From positions 1 through 64,000 of the IMG/VR virus record IMGVR_UViG_3300013286_000013: a stretch of 64,000 nt of DNA; one strand, 5' to 3'. Both the position numbers and the translations under genes were made by a program. Positions 57,801 through 64,000 of this stretch are shown here, one piece after another. The notes under the pieces were generated by a model. That model was not told the DNA's origin, did no database searches, and saw only the letters and a list, made by a program, of their open reading frames with translations. The stretch is from a virus. Numbering within the stretch: position 1 is the first letter of the stretch; every line of letters starts with the position of its first letter.

Positions 57801-58756
57801 TCAATTCTGCAACCATTGACATGGGTGGATTGACGTTGACATCTATCAATAGCGTATTACAACTGCCTAGTACTGCCGTCTACGGTACCCAAACAAGTAC
57901 AAGCACCATTACAGGGGCGCTAACTCTACAAGGTGGACTGGGACTAACAGGCGATATATTTGCCCGTAACTCAATCAATGGCGCAGATATTACGTCAACT
58001 GGAACCATTTATCGTTCAGGTAATATCACTAAATCTTCAATTGGAAACTTGGGATTTGCACTTGACATCGCTAATGCAACTTACACAGATTCTGGATCTA
58101 ATGGTACAGTGGCGCAAACTGCAATATCACATTTTCACGGTTCAACCATCAGTGCTACTGGCGGAACAGTAAGCTATACCAATGCGGCTACAGTCTATAT
58201 TGGAAATGCGCCGGTAACAGGAAATGGCAATACGACAATTAATAATGCATGGGCATTGCAGATTAACAATGGCAAGACTAGGCTAAATGACAGCTCAGTA
58301 TCTAACAGCACACAGAGTGGTGCCCTACAAGTTGTCGGCGGTGTTGGTATCGGCGGCGATCTGTATGTTCAAAATACCTTAAACGTTATCGGCAATACTG
58401 CAAACATTGGTAACAGTGAGATATTTACATTTACAAGTCCTGCACTTTCAACAAGTAACAAGATTAATCTTGATACCTTTGCAGTTGCAAGTTATCAATC
58501 TGCCAAATATTTCATACAGGTTGTGGATAATACTGCACTAGGTGTAGCCAACAAAATGTATGTTACAGAGCTGATTGTATACCATGACAGCATAGGTGGA
58601 GTGTACATATCAGAATACGGTATGGCCAGTAACTTTGGTGATCTAGGTACATTTGATGCTGTGATCAGCGGTCTAAGCGTTCAACTAACTTGGCAACCAA
58701 ACTATGTTCCGGTATCGATGGTTGTTAAAGTACATAGAACCACGCTCAGTAGATAA
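51863..58756 (+). CDS. Giant repetitive tail fibre protein
   Basis: 2297 aa made mostly of about twenty copies of a 35-55-residue unit 'S-T-x-T-x-T-G-A-L-x-V-x-G-G-V-G-I-G-x-x-L-x-L-G-G' (for example STSTTTGALTVVGGVGVGG), a strand-turn-strand pattern expected to form a long triple beta-helix shaft. Two larger modules stand out: a unit with DPVIDIGTGVDN...LLVNDGYDRGMLLHYST...GRDATTGFLTY at about 730-825 and its copy at about 1410-1510, and a series of 'GPGIS...TNTGVLS' units at about 1245-1330 and 1655-1800. A C-terminal domain (about 2190-2297) ends in YVPVSMVVKVHRTTL and is not repetitive, so it may be the tip. Role: adsorption fibre, inferred from architecture. Confidence 0.85.
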   Translation: MPSLLSGKVKLVSPGTNYTVVNNYISLSQAQAGLGASPTTNTGYTLVIGPNGQATYTNTLGQIAFSTGTITSQAPTGDLTLNPSGTGTITLNGPVNIPQGIQGSGFKTEAKRATTGNVLVNQSTSTVVYDGYHVDYLDRLLVRAQDDARSNGIYYVYTATFATNVVTTQINYTQNSYTATTYNVGDANSLVAGSTLTSLFVGFNTTIVQILDSSTFLMSNPALGNITGAVSTASSKGLTNFVTLSRSTDAYTTGGLKHVVVPIVGGTYEGRLFYTSFLATQVVGVDPINWYEIVDSTSYQTVYNKYLENSSIGSYLPNTGRFTNLTAINTATFTNATDSTATNNGAVIVTGGVGIQKSLFVGGATNIQGSLNVNSQANINPADATVSIQPTGIGTVTINPSTKGTINNIDIGNTIPKNGTFVNLTANNQLLVTSTSQSTSTTTGAVQIAGGVGIGGNLVLGGQLIFSGLADEFVVNNFRAKGQVLFTTSTNSTSTTTGGLIVSGGVGIAQDLVLGGKLIFQGSGTNLSLSTLSVTSSSQSTSTTTGALTVVGGVGVGGNLTLGGQLIFSGAAGNLKVSTLAVTSSTNSTSTTTGAFTVTGGVGIGRDLVLGGSLVFTNASGTINAAQVHILGTNTSVSTQTGALVVDGGVGVAKDVVVGGNLDLGGQLTFNKSFTATFVALHITSTASNVASFVDNAIFVEGGQSVKKDLSVYGNTVLYGNLTVAGTQTVVDSQNTYIIDPVIDIGTGVDNTPLLVNDGYDRGMLLHYSTGVGAQFDNHAFIGRDATTGFLTYKVNIYPGGYEYFPPAFANTGSFGTAQFGGLRLSGGAVALSTNTGDLQVLGGIGVTGGSYFGGTLTLGSALANTTQTINHALVVSSGGIGVAGASFFAGTVKFSNAQASTDPSSGAVVLSGGLGVGGSIFTAGPMRIRNSTAAVSTGTGALVVSGGAGFDGDIYAHNIYTDAGLTQLANFNGGRISDPLFIDNTTTAISTTTGALRVGGGVGIGGALWVAGTANVSNLFVNGAAVLTTSSPTGFNGGTIIYPLQIGYSTSTLNTTGLTVNSGVNSVSTDSGAIVTIGGVGIGQDLHIGGTIYREGDITTANWGQTGIAVNLASAVYTDNQASGSFTNTNNVYVGQPIINSRYGSAYAQANTVFIEDAPKVKTTATTSIADSYAVWVNNGKVHIGSTASSATNYLNNALSVAGGIGIAGAIQASGPLSAPQIFDSGNRVVTFVDIIDGPGISSTPDKSGGTTATITINNTGVLTANAGTGINVDRSTGDVIISNVGVTKIETGPGISASTSTGTVSLVNTGVLSLIAGTDTAVSSTTGNITVYSTATLASVTSRGATTTSTIRLTNTQTGLVVGGDAVFSGTVAVTGTLNIGGASISGGNATFTSLQAGDTLITGQLTVSGTSTFINSQQLTVVDPVIDVGTNINNAPLLVNDGFDRGVLMHYSTTLSNNIKYDAHAFLGRDNASGKLTYRTNIWPGGVTDVPNPFSSTGTLGTAVFARLELQGGIASTSPTTGDLQVVGGIGVGGASYIAGQARFGSQLNANATATGAVIVDGGQSITKDLYIGGNVIVRGFVLTTATAYNGGEVFNPVIITNGTSATNTLTGALIVHDGGAGIGGDVWVGGALNAKSVLVDGKAITTDIHLVTGPGLVGAVTTSSGGVTITMTNTGILNLDAGPGISLANTGTSGITTITNTGVLSVSINGLGLKASTSTGSVVLTNIGVTAATAGAGISVNQNTGSIIITNVGVQSIGTIGGGITVTTSTGSVFLLNSGVTSLTAGTDTNVTAISGDITIWDISTLQSVTGRGNITTHDITIDSTTPTSNTASGALAVTGGVAVGQNLYAGGQIYALGGYLGLNPPAIFINNTNVTVTDNTTEHKVSVAINGTTTTTFDIVGEHILSTTNSTSTNTGALIVDGGIGLAKNIYVGGSATVANTLTVLSTSTMGSILPLPGGYYNLGSPTQRWGTLYINSATIDMGGLTLTSINSVLQLPSTAVYGTQTSTSTITGALTLQGGLGLTGDIFARNSINGADITSTGTIYRSGNITKSSIGNLGFALDIANATYTDSGSNGTVAQTAISHFHGSTISATGGTVSYTNAATVYIGNAPVTGNGNTTINNAWALQINNGKTRLNDSSVSNSTQSGALQVVGGVGIGGDLYVQNTLNVIGNTANIGNSEIFTFTSPALSTSNKINLDTFAVASYQSAKYFIQVVDNTALGVANKMYVTELIVYHDSIGGVYISEYGMASNFGDLGTFDAVISGLSVQLTWQPNYVPVSMVVKVHRTTLSR
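54035..54330 (+). repeat. DPVID/NDGYDRG fibre module, copy 1
   Basis: Encodes a TVAGTQTVVDSQ...DPVIDIGTG...LLVNDGYDRGMLLHYS...FIGRDATTG...NIYPGG unit. Copies 2 (about 56090-56390, same gene) and 3 (about 59965-60235, next gene) share the same order of motifs at moderate identity. Confidence 0.75.
56090..56390 (+). repeat. DPVID/NDGFDRG fibre module, copy 2
   Basis: Encodes DPVIDVGTN...LLVNDGFDRGVLMHYS...FLGRDNASG...NIWPGG, the closest relative of copy 1 in the same gene. Confidence 0.75.
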
Positions 58757-58763
58757 AACCTGT

Positions 58764-58827
58764 AGTTTCTCTCTCTTTGGTAAATAGTCGTATAAGCAAA
58801 TTTTTGCCATACGTGGAGAGGGAAACT
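58764..58827 (+). promoter_or_regulatory. RBS-sequestering hairpin with late promoter in its loop
   Basis: AGTTTCTCTCTC at 58764-58775 can pair along its full 12 bases (one G-U) with GAGAGGGAAACT at 58816-58827, which contains the ribosome-binding site two bases before ATG 58829. GGTAAATA at 58779-58786 lies in the loop. A transcript that reads in from upstream would fold and hide the site; one that begins at the late promoter lacks the left arm and would leave it free. Confidence 0.65.
58779..58786 (+). promoter_or_regulatory. Late promoter motif (GGTAAATA) before the last fibre gene
   Basis: GGTAAATA is 42 nt before ATG 58829, a good spacing, and is the only candidate promoter in the 72-nt gap. 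Confidence 0.55.
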
Positions 58828-58828
58828 A

Positions 58829-61800
58829 ATGGCTACTAATGACGATTTCATAGTCAAAAATGGTCTTGTGGTTCGTGCCGCAAGCTCAGAATATCAATCA
58901 ACAAGCACCCAAACTGGTGCAATCGTAACGCCCGGCGGATTAGGCATTGGCCAAAATGCGACTATCGGCGGACAACTCAATGTATTAAGTACCTCATCTT
59001 TTGCAGGCCAATTGCAAGTTGGCGGTATAACAAAGATACTTTCCACAGCGATTAACACAGCAACAGTGACGCCAACCGGCAATGCATTGCAAGTTGCAGG
59101 CGGCATTTATGCACAGAATATCAACATCGGCGGCATAGGTTTAATCAAGGGCTCGCAGATCCTAACACAAGCTGATGGTTTCAAAGGCGGTATCATTACC
59201 GAACCTTTAACCATCAACACAACTACCCAATCAACCAGCACATACTCAGGAGCATTAACAAGCCCTGGTGGTATTGGTATTGGTGGTAACTTAAACGTTG
59301 GCGGCTACGCACAGATCACAGGAACAACATACCTGTTTGGTGATGCCTATGGTAATGGTCAACATCTATTAACAAATCTAGTAGCAAGTCCCGGTCCTGG
59401 TATAGCTTCAAAAGTAACCTTTAACGGCTACACCGCAACAATTATCACTACCAACACTGGTGTATTATCAGTAGTAGGTGGAACAGGTATCAACGTAGAT
59501 ACTCCCAACGGCAACGTCACAGTTAGCAACGTTGGTGTTACATATATCCAAGCTGGCACAGATATCACCGTTGATGTCAACACTGGCACAGTCACTATCA
59601 ATGATGCCAGCACACTACAATCTTTATTAACACGTGGCAACTCAACCGATCAAATTGTTAACCTTAACAACGGTGCCATAAGCAATGACCCTACAATAAA
59701 CAATACATTAAATGTATTAGGCAGTATCGGGGCCACACAATTAACAGTGGCCAACACCAGTTATATTGGTGGAGCCATCGTTGTTACTACCAGTAACATC
59801 AATAGATACGTTGGCGGTGTTATTACAAATACTCTGCGTATTCAAAATACCACAAGTTCACTAAGCACACAAACAGGCGCCCTAGTAGTTGATGGTGGAG
59901 TGGGTGTTGGCCAGGATGTAAACATTGGCGGACAACTTTTTGTTCAAGGTGGTATTACAGTCCTTGGTAGTTATACCACAGTCACCATCAACTCAACACA
60001 AACAGTATTCACTGACCCTGTTATTGATCTTGGTTCTGGGTACAACAACAGAGCATTATCAATCAATGACGGTTTAGATAGAGGCGTCCTTCTACATTAT
60101 AATACTGGATCAAATACAACTTTTGATAATCATGCTTTCTTAGGTCGTCAAGCAAGCACCGGTAATTTAGTTTATCTAACAGACGTACTTCCTGGCGGTA
60201 ACGAAAACGTACCAAATCCTTTTGTAGGAGAATGGGGAACTTTCAAGACTGGCCAAATTATTTTAACAAGTCCAACTGCCAGTACCAGTACAACTTCTGG
60301 TGCGTTAACTGTAGTTGGTGGTATTGCTACACAGGGAAATTTAAATGCCAAGGCGGTTTATGATGCCGGCAATCGTGTAGTTACCAATATAAACGTTACA
60401 TCTACTCTAGTATCATTAACCGACCCAGGATCTGGTATCGCAGTAGTATCAACTGTGGTAACTGGCTCATATGTAACAGTAAACTTGACTAATACTGGTA
60501 TCGTTGGATTGTTTCCTGGCGCAGGTATTGGTATTGCAGGAACAGGCGGCTTCACAGCAACTAACGGTATGATGGTTGGCGTTCCAAACATCTACAATAG
60601 AGGTGTACTAACAGTCAGCGTAATAGGTGACCTAAACGTTACATGGAACGGCCAGTCATATTACACTGGTGATATTGTTCTAAGCAATTTATCTACACTA
60701 CAGACTGTAACAGATCGCGGTAGCTCAACTACTAATATTGTTAAAGTTTTAAATCAAACAACCAGCACAACAGATACCGCAACAAATGCCCTACAGGTGC
60801 TAGGTGGTATCAGTGCCAAGACCCTATTAATTACAGATTCTGGTTACATCAACGGCGCCCAAATAGTTACATCGTCAACGATTAACAGTTTCTCCGGTGG
60901 TACGATTAACAACTCGTTGTTCATCGCAAGCACACAAACATCAACAGGTTCTACATCTGGTGCATTGCGTGTATCTGGCGGCGTTGGACTTGCAACAACA
61001 TTAAATGTTGGCGGGCTAGGTTCATTCCTCAATACTGGAACAGCATTAAGTGTTACAGGCAACGCCCTATTCAGCAGTACTATATATGTCAACACAGTAT
61101 CTGCGCTGACACTAGGATTAGATCTAATCAGTGTTGGTACTGGCACAGTCAAAGTCAACGGAGTTGATCTACTAAGCCATCCTGCAAATGTAAAATATGT
61201 AAGTGCAACAAGCGGTAGCAATACTAACGACGGATGGCGCCCAAACAGTGCCTATGCTACCATTGCCTATGCATTGACCCAGGCCACTACTGGTACAGCA
61301 GTTTATCTTGCGGCGGGCACTTATACTGAAGTATTTCCTCTAACTGTTCCAGCAGGCGTTACCGTACAGGGCGCAGGCCTACGTTCTACCATCGTTCAAC
61401 CAACTACCGGTACTAAAAATAATAATGGATTTCTACTGAACGGTGAAGTATTAGTCTGCGACTTAACCGTTGCTAACTTCTTCCAACCAGGTTCAGGATT
61501 TGCCTTTACATCTGGTGCGAAGATCACTACCAAATCTCCTTACATCGAACGTGTAAGTGTTATTACTAGAGGTTCGGTAACCAGTGCAAGTGACCCGTTT
61601 GGATTCAACCAAGCTGATGCTGGTAACGGTGTAAAACTAGATGCAAGTCTATTAGATGCTACCAGCCTAGAGCCAGCAGTGTTGTTTAACGAAGCAACGT
61701 TTATCGTTCCAAATGCGGTTGGTATATACATGACCAACGGTGCTCGTGCAGAGTTGCTAAATGGTTTCACATACTTTGCCAGCAAGTCAATCCAAGCTGA

Positions 61801-64000
61801 AGCAGGTGCTACTGGTTTAGCCGGCGCAGGTAAAACAAGATTAAAACTTTCCGGTATAACAGGCACATTTGGGGTCGGCGACATTGTCACCTATAAAGAT
61901 CCAAGCGGCAACACAAAGGCACAGGGTACTATTGCCAGCACCGACGGCACATACATTTATCTAGCAGGGCCAGTCTGGGGATTTGAAACAATTACAGATC
62001 GCGCTGGCAAGACAGTTACTGCCTATGGTAATGCAAAACAAAGCACAGTTCAAAAGAAATTTGGTACCAGCTCTTATGTGGGTGACGGTTCAGGCGACTA
62101 TCTAGAAGTACTAAGCGACAGCGACTTCCAATTTGGTAGTCTAGGTAGCTATACTGTAGAGGCATGGATTTATCTAAACAGTCTAGGCAAGACACAGAGA
62201 ATTTTCTACAAAGGTACGGCTGGCACAAACTTTAGAGTAAGTGTTAATTCAAGCAATGTTCTAAGTGCAGTCCACGCAGGCGCCACTATTGTAGGTATCA
62301 CTGCTCTGACTACAGGTGTATGGTACCATGTTGCTCTTGTTAGAAATGCAGACCTAGGCACATTTAGAATATATCTAAACGGTACACTTGACGCATATAC
62401 AACTGGCGTAACTGGAAATGTAAACAACGTTGATCCGGTTAGTATCGGCGGCATTGCGGCAACTGCCGGCGATAGTCTCGACGGTTATATTGACGATTTT
62501 AGAATTAGCAATGTTGCAAGATATACTGCTGGAACATATACGGTCCCGACTTCTGCACAGACATCCGATGTTGCAACGGTCCTGATGCTGAACTTTGATG
62601 GCGGAAATCTTTCAACTACATTTGTTGATTCTGCCAACGGTACGCAAAATATCATATCAAATGCGGCCGCAAGTGCTACCCGCATCGCCCTAGCTGACTA
62701 TCATCAGTTTGGTGCAGAACTACGTTGTATTGGATCTGCATCAGTATACGGTACCCAGGGTGTTATCGCTAATGGTACTGGTACTGATTTAAAACTGATT
62801 GCCTACAACATGAGCCATATTGGCTCAGGCAAAGACTTTTCAAATGACAACAGTCTTGTTGTCCAAGCTAATGAAGTTATTCAAACAAATGGCGGTTTAG
62901 TATACTTCCAGACGGTCGACCAGACTGGTAACTTCCGTGTAGGCACCAGCTTCTTGATCAATGAACAAACTGGTAATGTAAGTTTTGGTAACGCCAACGT
63001 CAACTTATCTAGTTTAAATCAACTACAAATTACAGACGGCAGTCATTACGCAACTATTCTTCCAACGAGTATAAGCGTTGGTAACCTAAGTCTCAGCGGA
63101 AATAGCCTATCAGCTTTAAGTGGCGGTATTTCTATTACCCCATCGGGCGGCATTGTCACTATCAACAGTAGTGCAACAGTAGTTGGCGGCCTAACGATCA
63201 GTGGATCATTTGCTGTTCCTGCACTAATTAACTCAACAAGCACAAACACAGGTGCTCTAACAGTTGGTGGTGGCCTAGGGGTTGGACTACAAGTTCAAGC
63301 TGGCAGTACAATTACAACATACAGCGCAGCCGGCTCAACAAGTTCTATACTAAACAATGCTGTCACAGTTCCTAATGGCGGAATTGGAGCCAACACATTA
63401 TACCTAACAGGCAAAGGTTATTCTGCAGGTAATGAAATTGTTACAACTGCTACCATTGGTTCCAGCTTGGGCGGCACTGTTCCAAATGCACTACGCATCA
63501 CAAGTCTTACACAATCAACAAGTACAAACACAGGTGCTCTGGTTGTTGATGGTGGCGTTGGTATTGGTGGCAATTTAACAATAGGCGGCTCGTTAAACTT
63601 ACTAGGTGGCGGAAGTGTTCTAACAAATGTTTCTGCAACTACTGACGCATATATCGGTGCAAGCGTAACCAAGACTGGCACAACTGCAACAATTAATATT
63701 GTTAACCTAGGCGTTCAAACAGTAACCGCAGGGTCGGGTATCGCAGTATCTGCAAACACTGGTACAGTGCTAATCGCCAACACAGATACGCTAGATACTG
63801 TACTTGCTCGTGGAAGTTCGACTTCACAAATTATAACAATGAGCAATGTCGGCTATAGTACTTCAACTATTGCTGGAAATGTTCTACAAGTAACTGGCGG
63901 AATTGGAGCCGCACATTTATATCTAAGTACAGATGGTTTTATAGCAGGTGCGCAGATTGTTACTTCAAGTACAATTGGTTCTTTTGTTGGCGGACAAGCA
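58829..64000 (+). CDS. Giant tail fibre protein with beta-helix and LamG-like lectin domain (C-terminus beyond window)
   Basis: At least 1724 codons, open to the window edge. The N-terminus MATNDDFIVKNGLVVRAAS is a common start of fibre proteins in aquatic T4-like phages. Then come repeats of the STxTxTGAL-x-V-x-GG-x-G-x-GG type, module copy 3 (about residues 380-470), a pectin-lyase-like beta-helix (about 786-990; SGSNTNDGW, YATIAYALTQA, AVYLAAGTYTE, VQGAGLRSTIV) and a LamG/concanavalin-type domain (about 1073-1260; FGTSSYVGDGSGDYLEV, YTVEAWIYLNS, VWYHVALVRN, LDGYIDDFRISNVARY). Repeats resume after it. LamG-like folds bind glycans, so this is a candidate receptor-binding part. Translation may be controlled by a hairpin at the ribosome-binding site. 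Confidence 0.85.
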   Translation, partial: MATNDDFIVKNGLVVRAASSEYQSTSTQTGAIVTPGGLGIGQNATIGGQLNVLSTSSFAGQLQVGGITKILSTAINTATVTPTGNALQVAGGIYAQNINIGGIGLIKGSQILTQADGFKGGIITEPLTINTTTQSTSTYSGALTSPGGIGIGGNLNVGGYAQITGTTYLFGDAYGNGQHLLTNLVASPGPGIASKVTFNGYTATIITTNTGVLSVVGGTGINVDTPNGNVTVSNVGVTYIQAGTDITVDVNTGTVTINDASTLQSLLTRGNSTDQIVNLNNGAISNDPTINNTLNVLGSIGATQLTVANTSYIGGAIVVTTSNINRYVGGVITNTLRIQNTTSSLSTQTGALVVDGGVGVGQDVNIGGQLFVQGGITVLGSYTTVTINSTQTVFTDPVIDLGSGYNNRALSINDGLDRGVLLHYNTGSNTTFDNHAFLGRQASTGNLVYLTDVLPGGNENVPNPFVGEWGTFKTGQIILTSPTASTSTTSGALTVVGGIATQGNLNAKAVYDAGNRVVTNINVTSTLVSLTDPGSGIAVVSTVVTGSYVTVNLTNTGIVGLFPGAGIGIAGTGGFTATNGMMVGVPNIYNRGVLTVSVIGDLNVTWNGQSYYTGDIVLSNLSTLQTVTDRGSSTTNIVKVLNQTTSTTDTATNALQVLGGISAKTLLITDSGYINGAQIVTSSTINSFSGGTINNSLFIASTQTSTGSTSGALRVSGGVGLATTLNVGGLGSFLNTGTALSVTGNALFSSTIYVNTVSALTLGLDLISVGTGTVKVNGVDLLSHPANVKYVSATSGSNTNDGWRPNSAYATIAYALTQATTGTAVYLAAGTYTEVFPLTVPAGVTVQGAGLRSTIVQPTTGTKNNNGFLLNGEVLVCDLTVANFFQPGSGFAFTSGAKITTKSPYIERVSVITRGSVTSASDPFGFNQADAGNGVKLDASLLDATSLEPAVLFNEATFIVPNAVGIYMTNGARAELLNGFTYFASKSIQAEAGATGLAGAGKTRLKLSGITGTFGVGDIVTYKDPSGNTKAQGTIASTDGTYIYLAGPVWGFETITDRAGKTVTAYGNAKQSTVQKKFGTSSYVGDGSGDYLEVLSDSDFQFGSLGSYTVEAWIYLNSLGKTQRIFYKGTAGTNFRVSVNSSNVLSAVHAGATIVGITALTTGVWYHVALVRNADLGTFRIYLNGTLDAYTTGVTGNVNNVDPVSIGGIAATAGDSLDGYIDDFRISNVARYTAGTYTVPTSAQTSDVATVLMLNFDGGNLSTTFVDSANGTQNIISNAAASATRIALADYHQFGAELRCIGSASVYGTQGVIANGTGTDLKLIAYNMSHIGSGKDFSNDNSLVVQANEVIQTNGGLVYFQTVDQTGNFRVGTSFLINEQTGNVSFGNANVNLSSLNQLQITDGSHYATILPTSISVGNLSLSGNSLSALSGGISITPSGGIVTINSSATVVGGLTISGSFAVPALINSTSTNTGALTVGGGLGVGLQVQAGSTITTYSAAGSTSSILNNAVTVPNGGIGANTLYLTGKGYSAGNEIVTTATIGSSLGGTVPNALRITSLTQSTSTNTGALVVDGGVGIGGNLTIGGSLNLLGGGSVLTNVSATTDAYIGASVTKTGTTATINIVNLGVQTVTAGSGIAVSANTGTVLIANTDTLDTVLARGSSTSQIITMSNVGYSTSTIAGNVLQVTGGIGAAHLYLSTDGFIAGAQIVTSSTIGSFVGGQA
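59965..60235 (+). repeat. DPVID/NDGLDRG fibre module, copy 3
   Basis: Encodes DPVIDLGSG...LSINDGLDRGVLLHYN...FLGRQASTG...LPGGNENVPNPF in the last fibre gene, in the same motif order as the two copies in the 2297-aa gene. Confidence 0.7.

Noticed and set aside
51863-64000. Regularly spaced short repeats that look like a CRISPR array
   Set aside because: They are in-frame coding repeats (Ser/Thr-Gly-rich fibre units) of variable length with no constant repeat-spacer structure and no cas genes nearby.

Overview
The window is a piece of a large T4-like (Straboviridae/Kyanoviridae-type) contractile-tailed phage genome. The order portal, small protein, core protein, prohead protease, scaffold, major capsid protein is the T4 20-67/68-21-22-23 module. 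The minus strand carries baseplate genes in a 48/54-like, 53, hub, 5, 25, 6, '7-position' order, and a central early operon encodes gp55, gp47 and gp46 homologues. Gene sequences look closest in style to marine or freshwater T4-like phages of proteobacteria and cyanobacteria rather than coliphage T4. The host cannot be read from this window: there are no tRNAs and no recognisable host-derived metabolic genes other than a 2-oxoglutarate oxygenase. Two sigma70-type promoters in front of the early operon fit a bacterial host with a standard housekeeping sigma factor.

Layout. 1-22557 (minus strand): tightly packed baseplate/hub genes ending in a giant reading frame (at least 3941 codons) that runs off the left edge. 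22558-22663: divergent control region with back-to-back late-promoter motifs plus a sigma70-type promoter. 22664-27836 (plus): early operon of late sigma factor gp55, recombination nuclease gp47/gp46, a small unknown protein, a histone H1-like (Hc1) protein, a 2OG-Fe(II) oxygenase and a GIY-YIG-like protein. 27837-28290: gene-free, hairpin-rich stretch. 28320-29012 (plus): putative internal virion protein with a T4-like capsid-targeting N-terminus. 29009-30108 (minus): gp26-like tail chaperone/hub protein with a probable programmed -1 frameshift extension. 30183-38716 (plus): tape measure, portal, core proteins, protease, scaffold, major capsid. 38717-42594: small virion genes separated by two strong intrinsic terminators and several late promoters. 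42595-64000: three giant repetitive tail-fibre/adsorption proteins (2951 aa, 2297 aa, and at least 1724 aa running off the right edge).

How it works together. The early operon makes gp55, which redirects host RNA polymerase to TAAATA-type late promoters. Such motifs recur in the intergenic gaps before structural genes (14 or more here), including one before gp55 itself. The head module builds the prohead and processes it with gp21, the minus-strand genes build hub and wedge, the tape measure and chaperone build the tail tube, and the right-hand giant proteins form the adsorption apparatus.

Most notable observations: (i) an A-AAT-TTT -1 slippery heptamer at the end of the gp26-like gene that opens into a 77-codon conserved extension; (ii) a 12-bp hairpin that would hide the ribosome-binding site of the last fibre gene, with a late promoter placed in its loop, as in T4 genes e and 49; (iii) a gp5 whose lysozyme is a lambda-R-type (GH104) domain at the C-terminus; (iv) a giant baseplate protein with a seven-blade FG-GAP-like propeller; (v) thirteen copies of a KCxRD helical repeat inside a beta-helical fibre protein.
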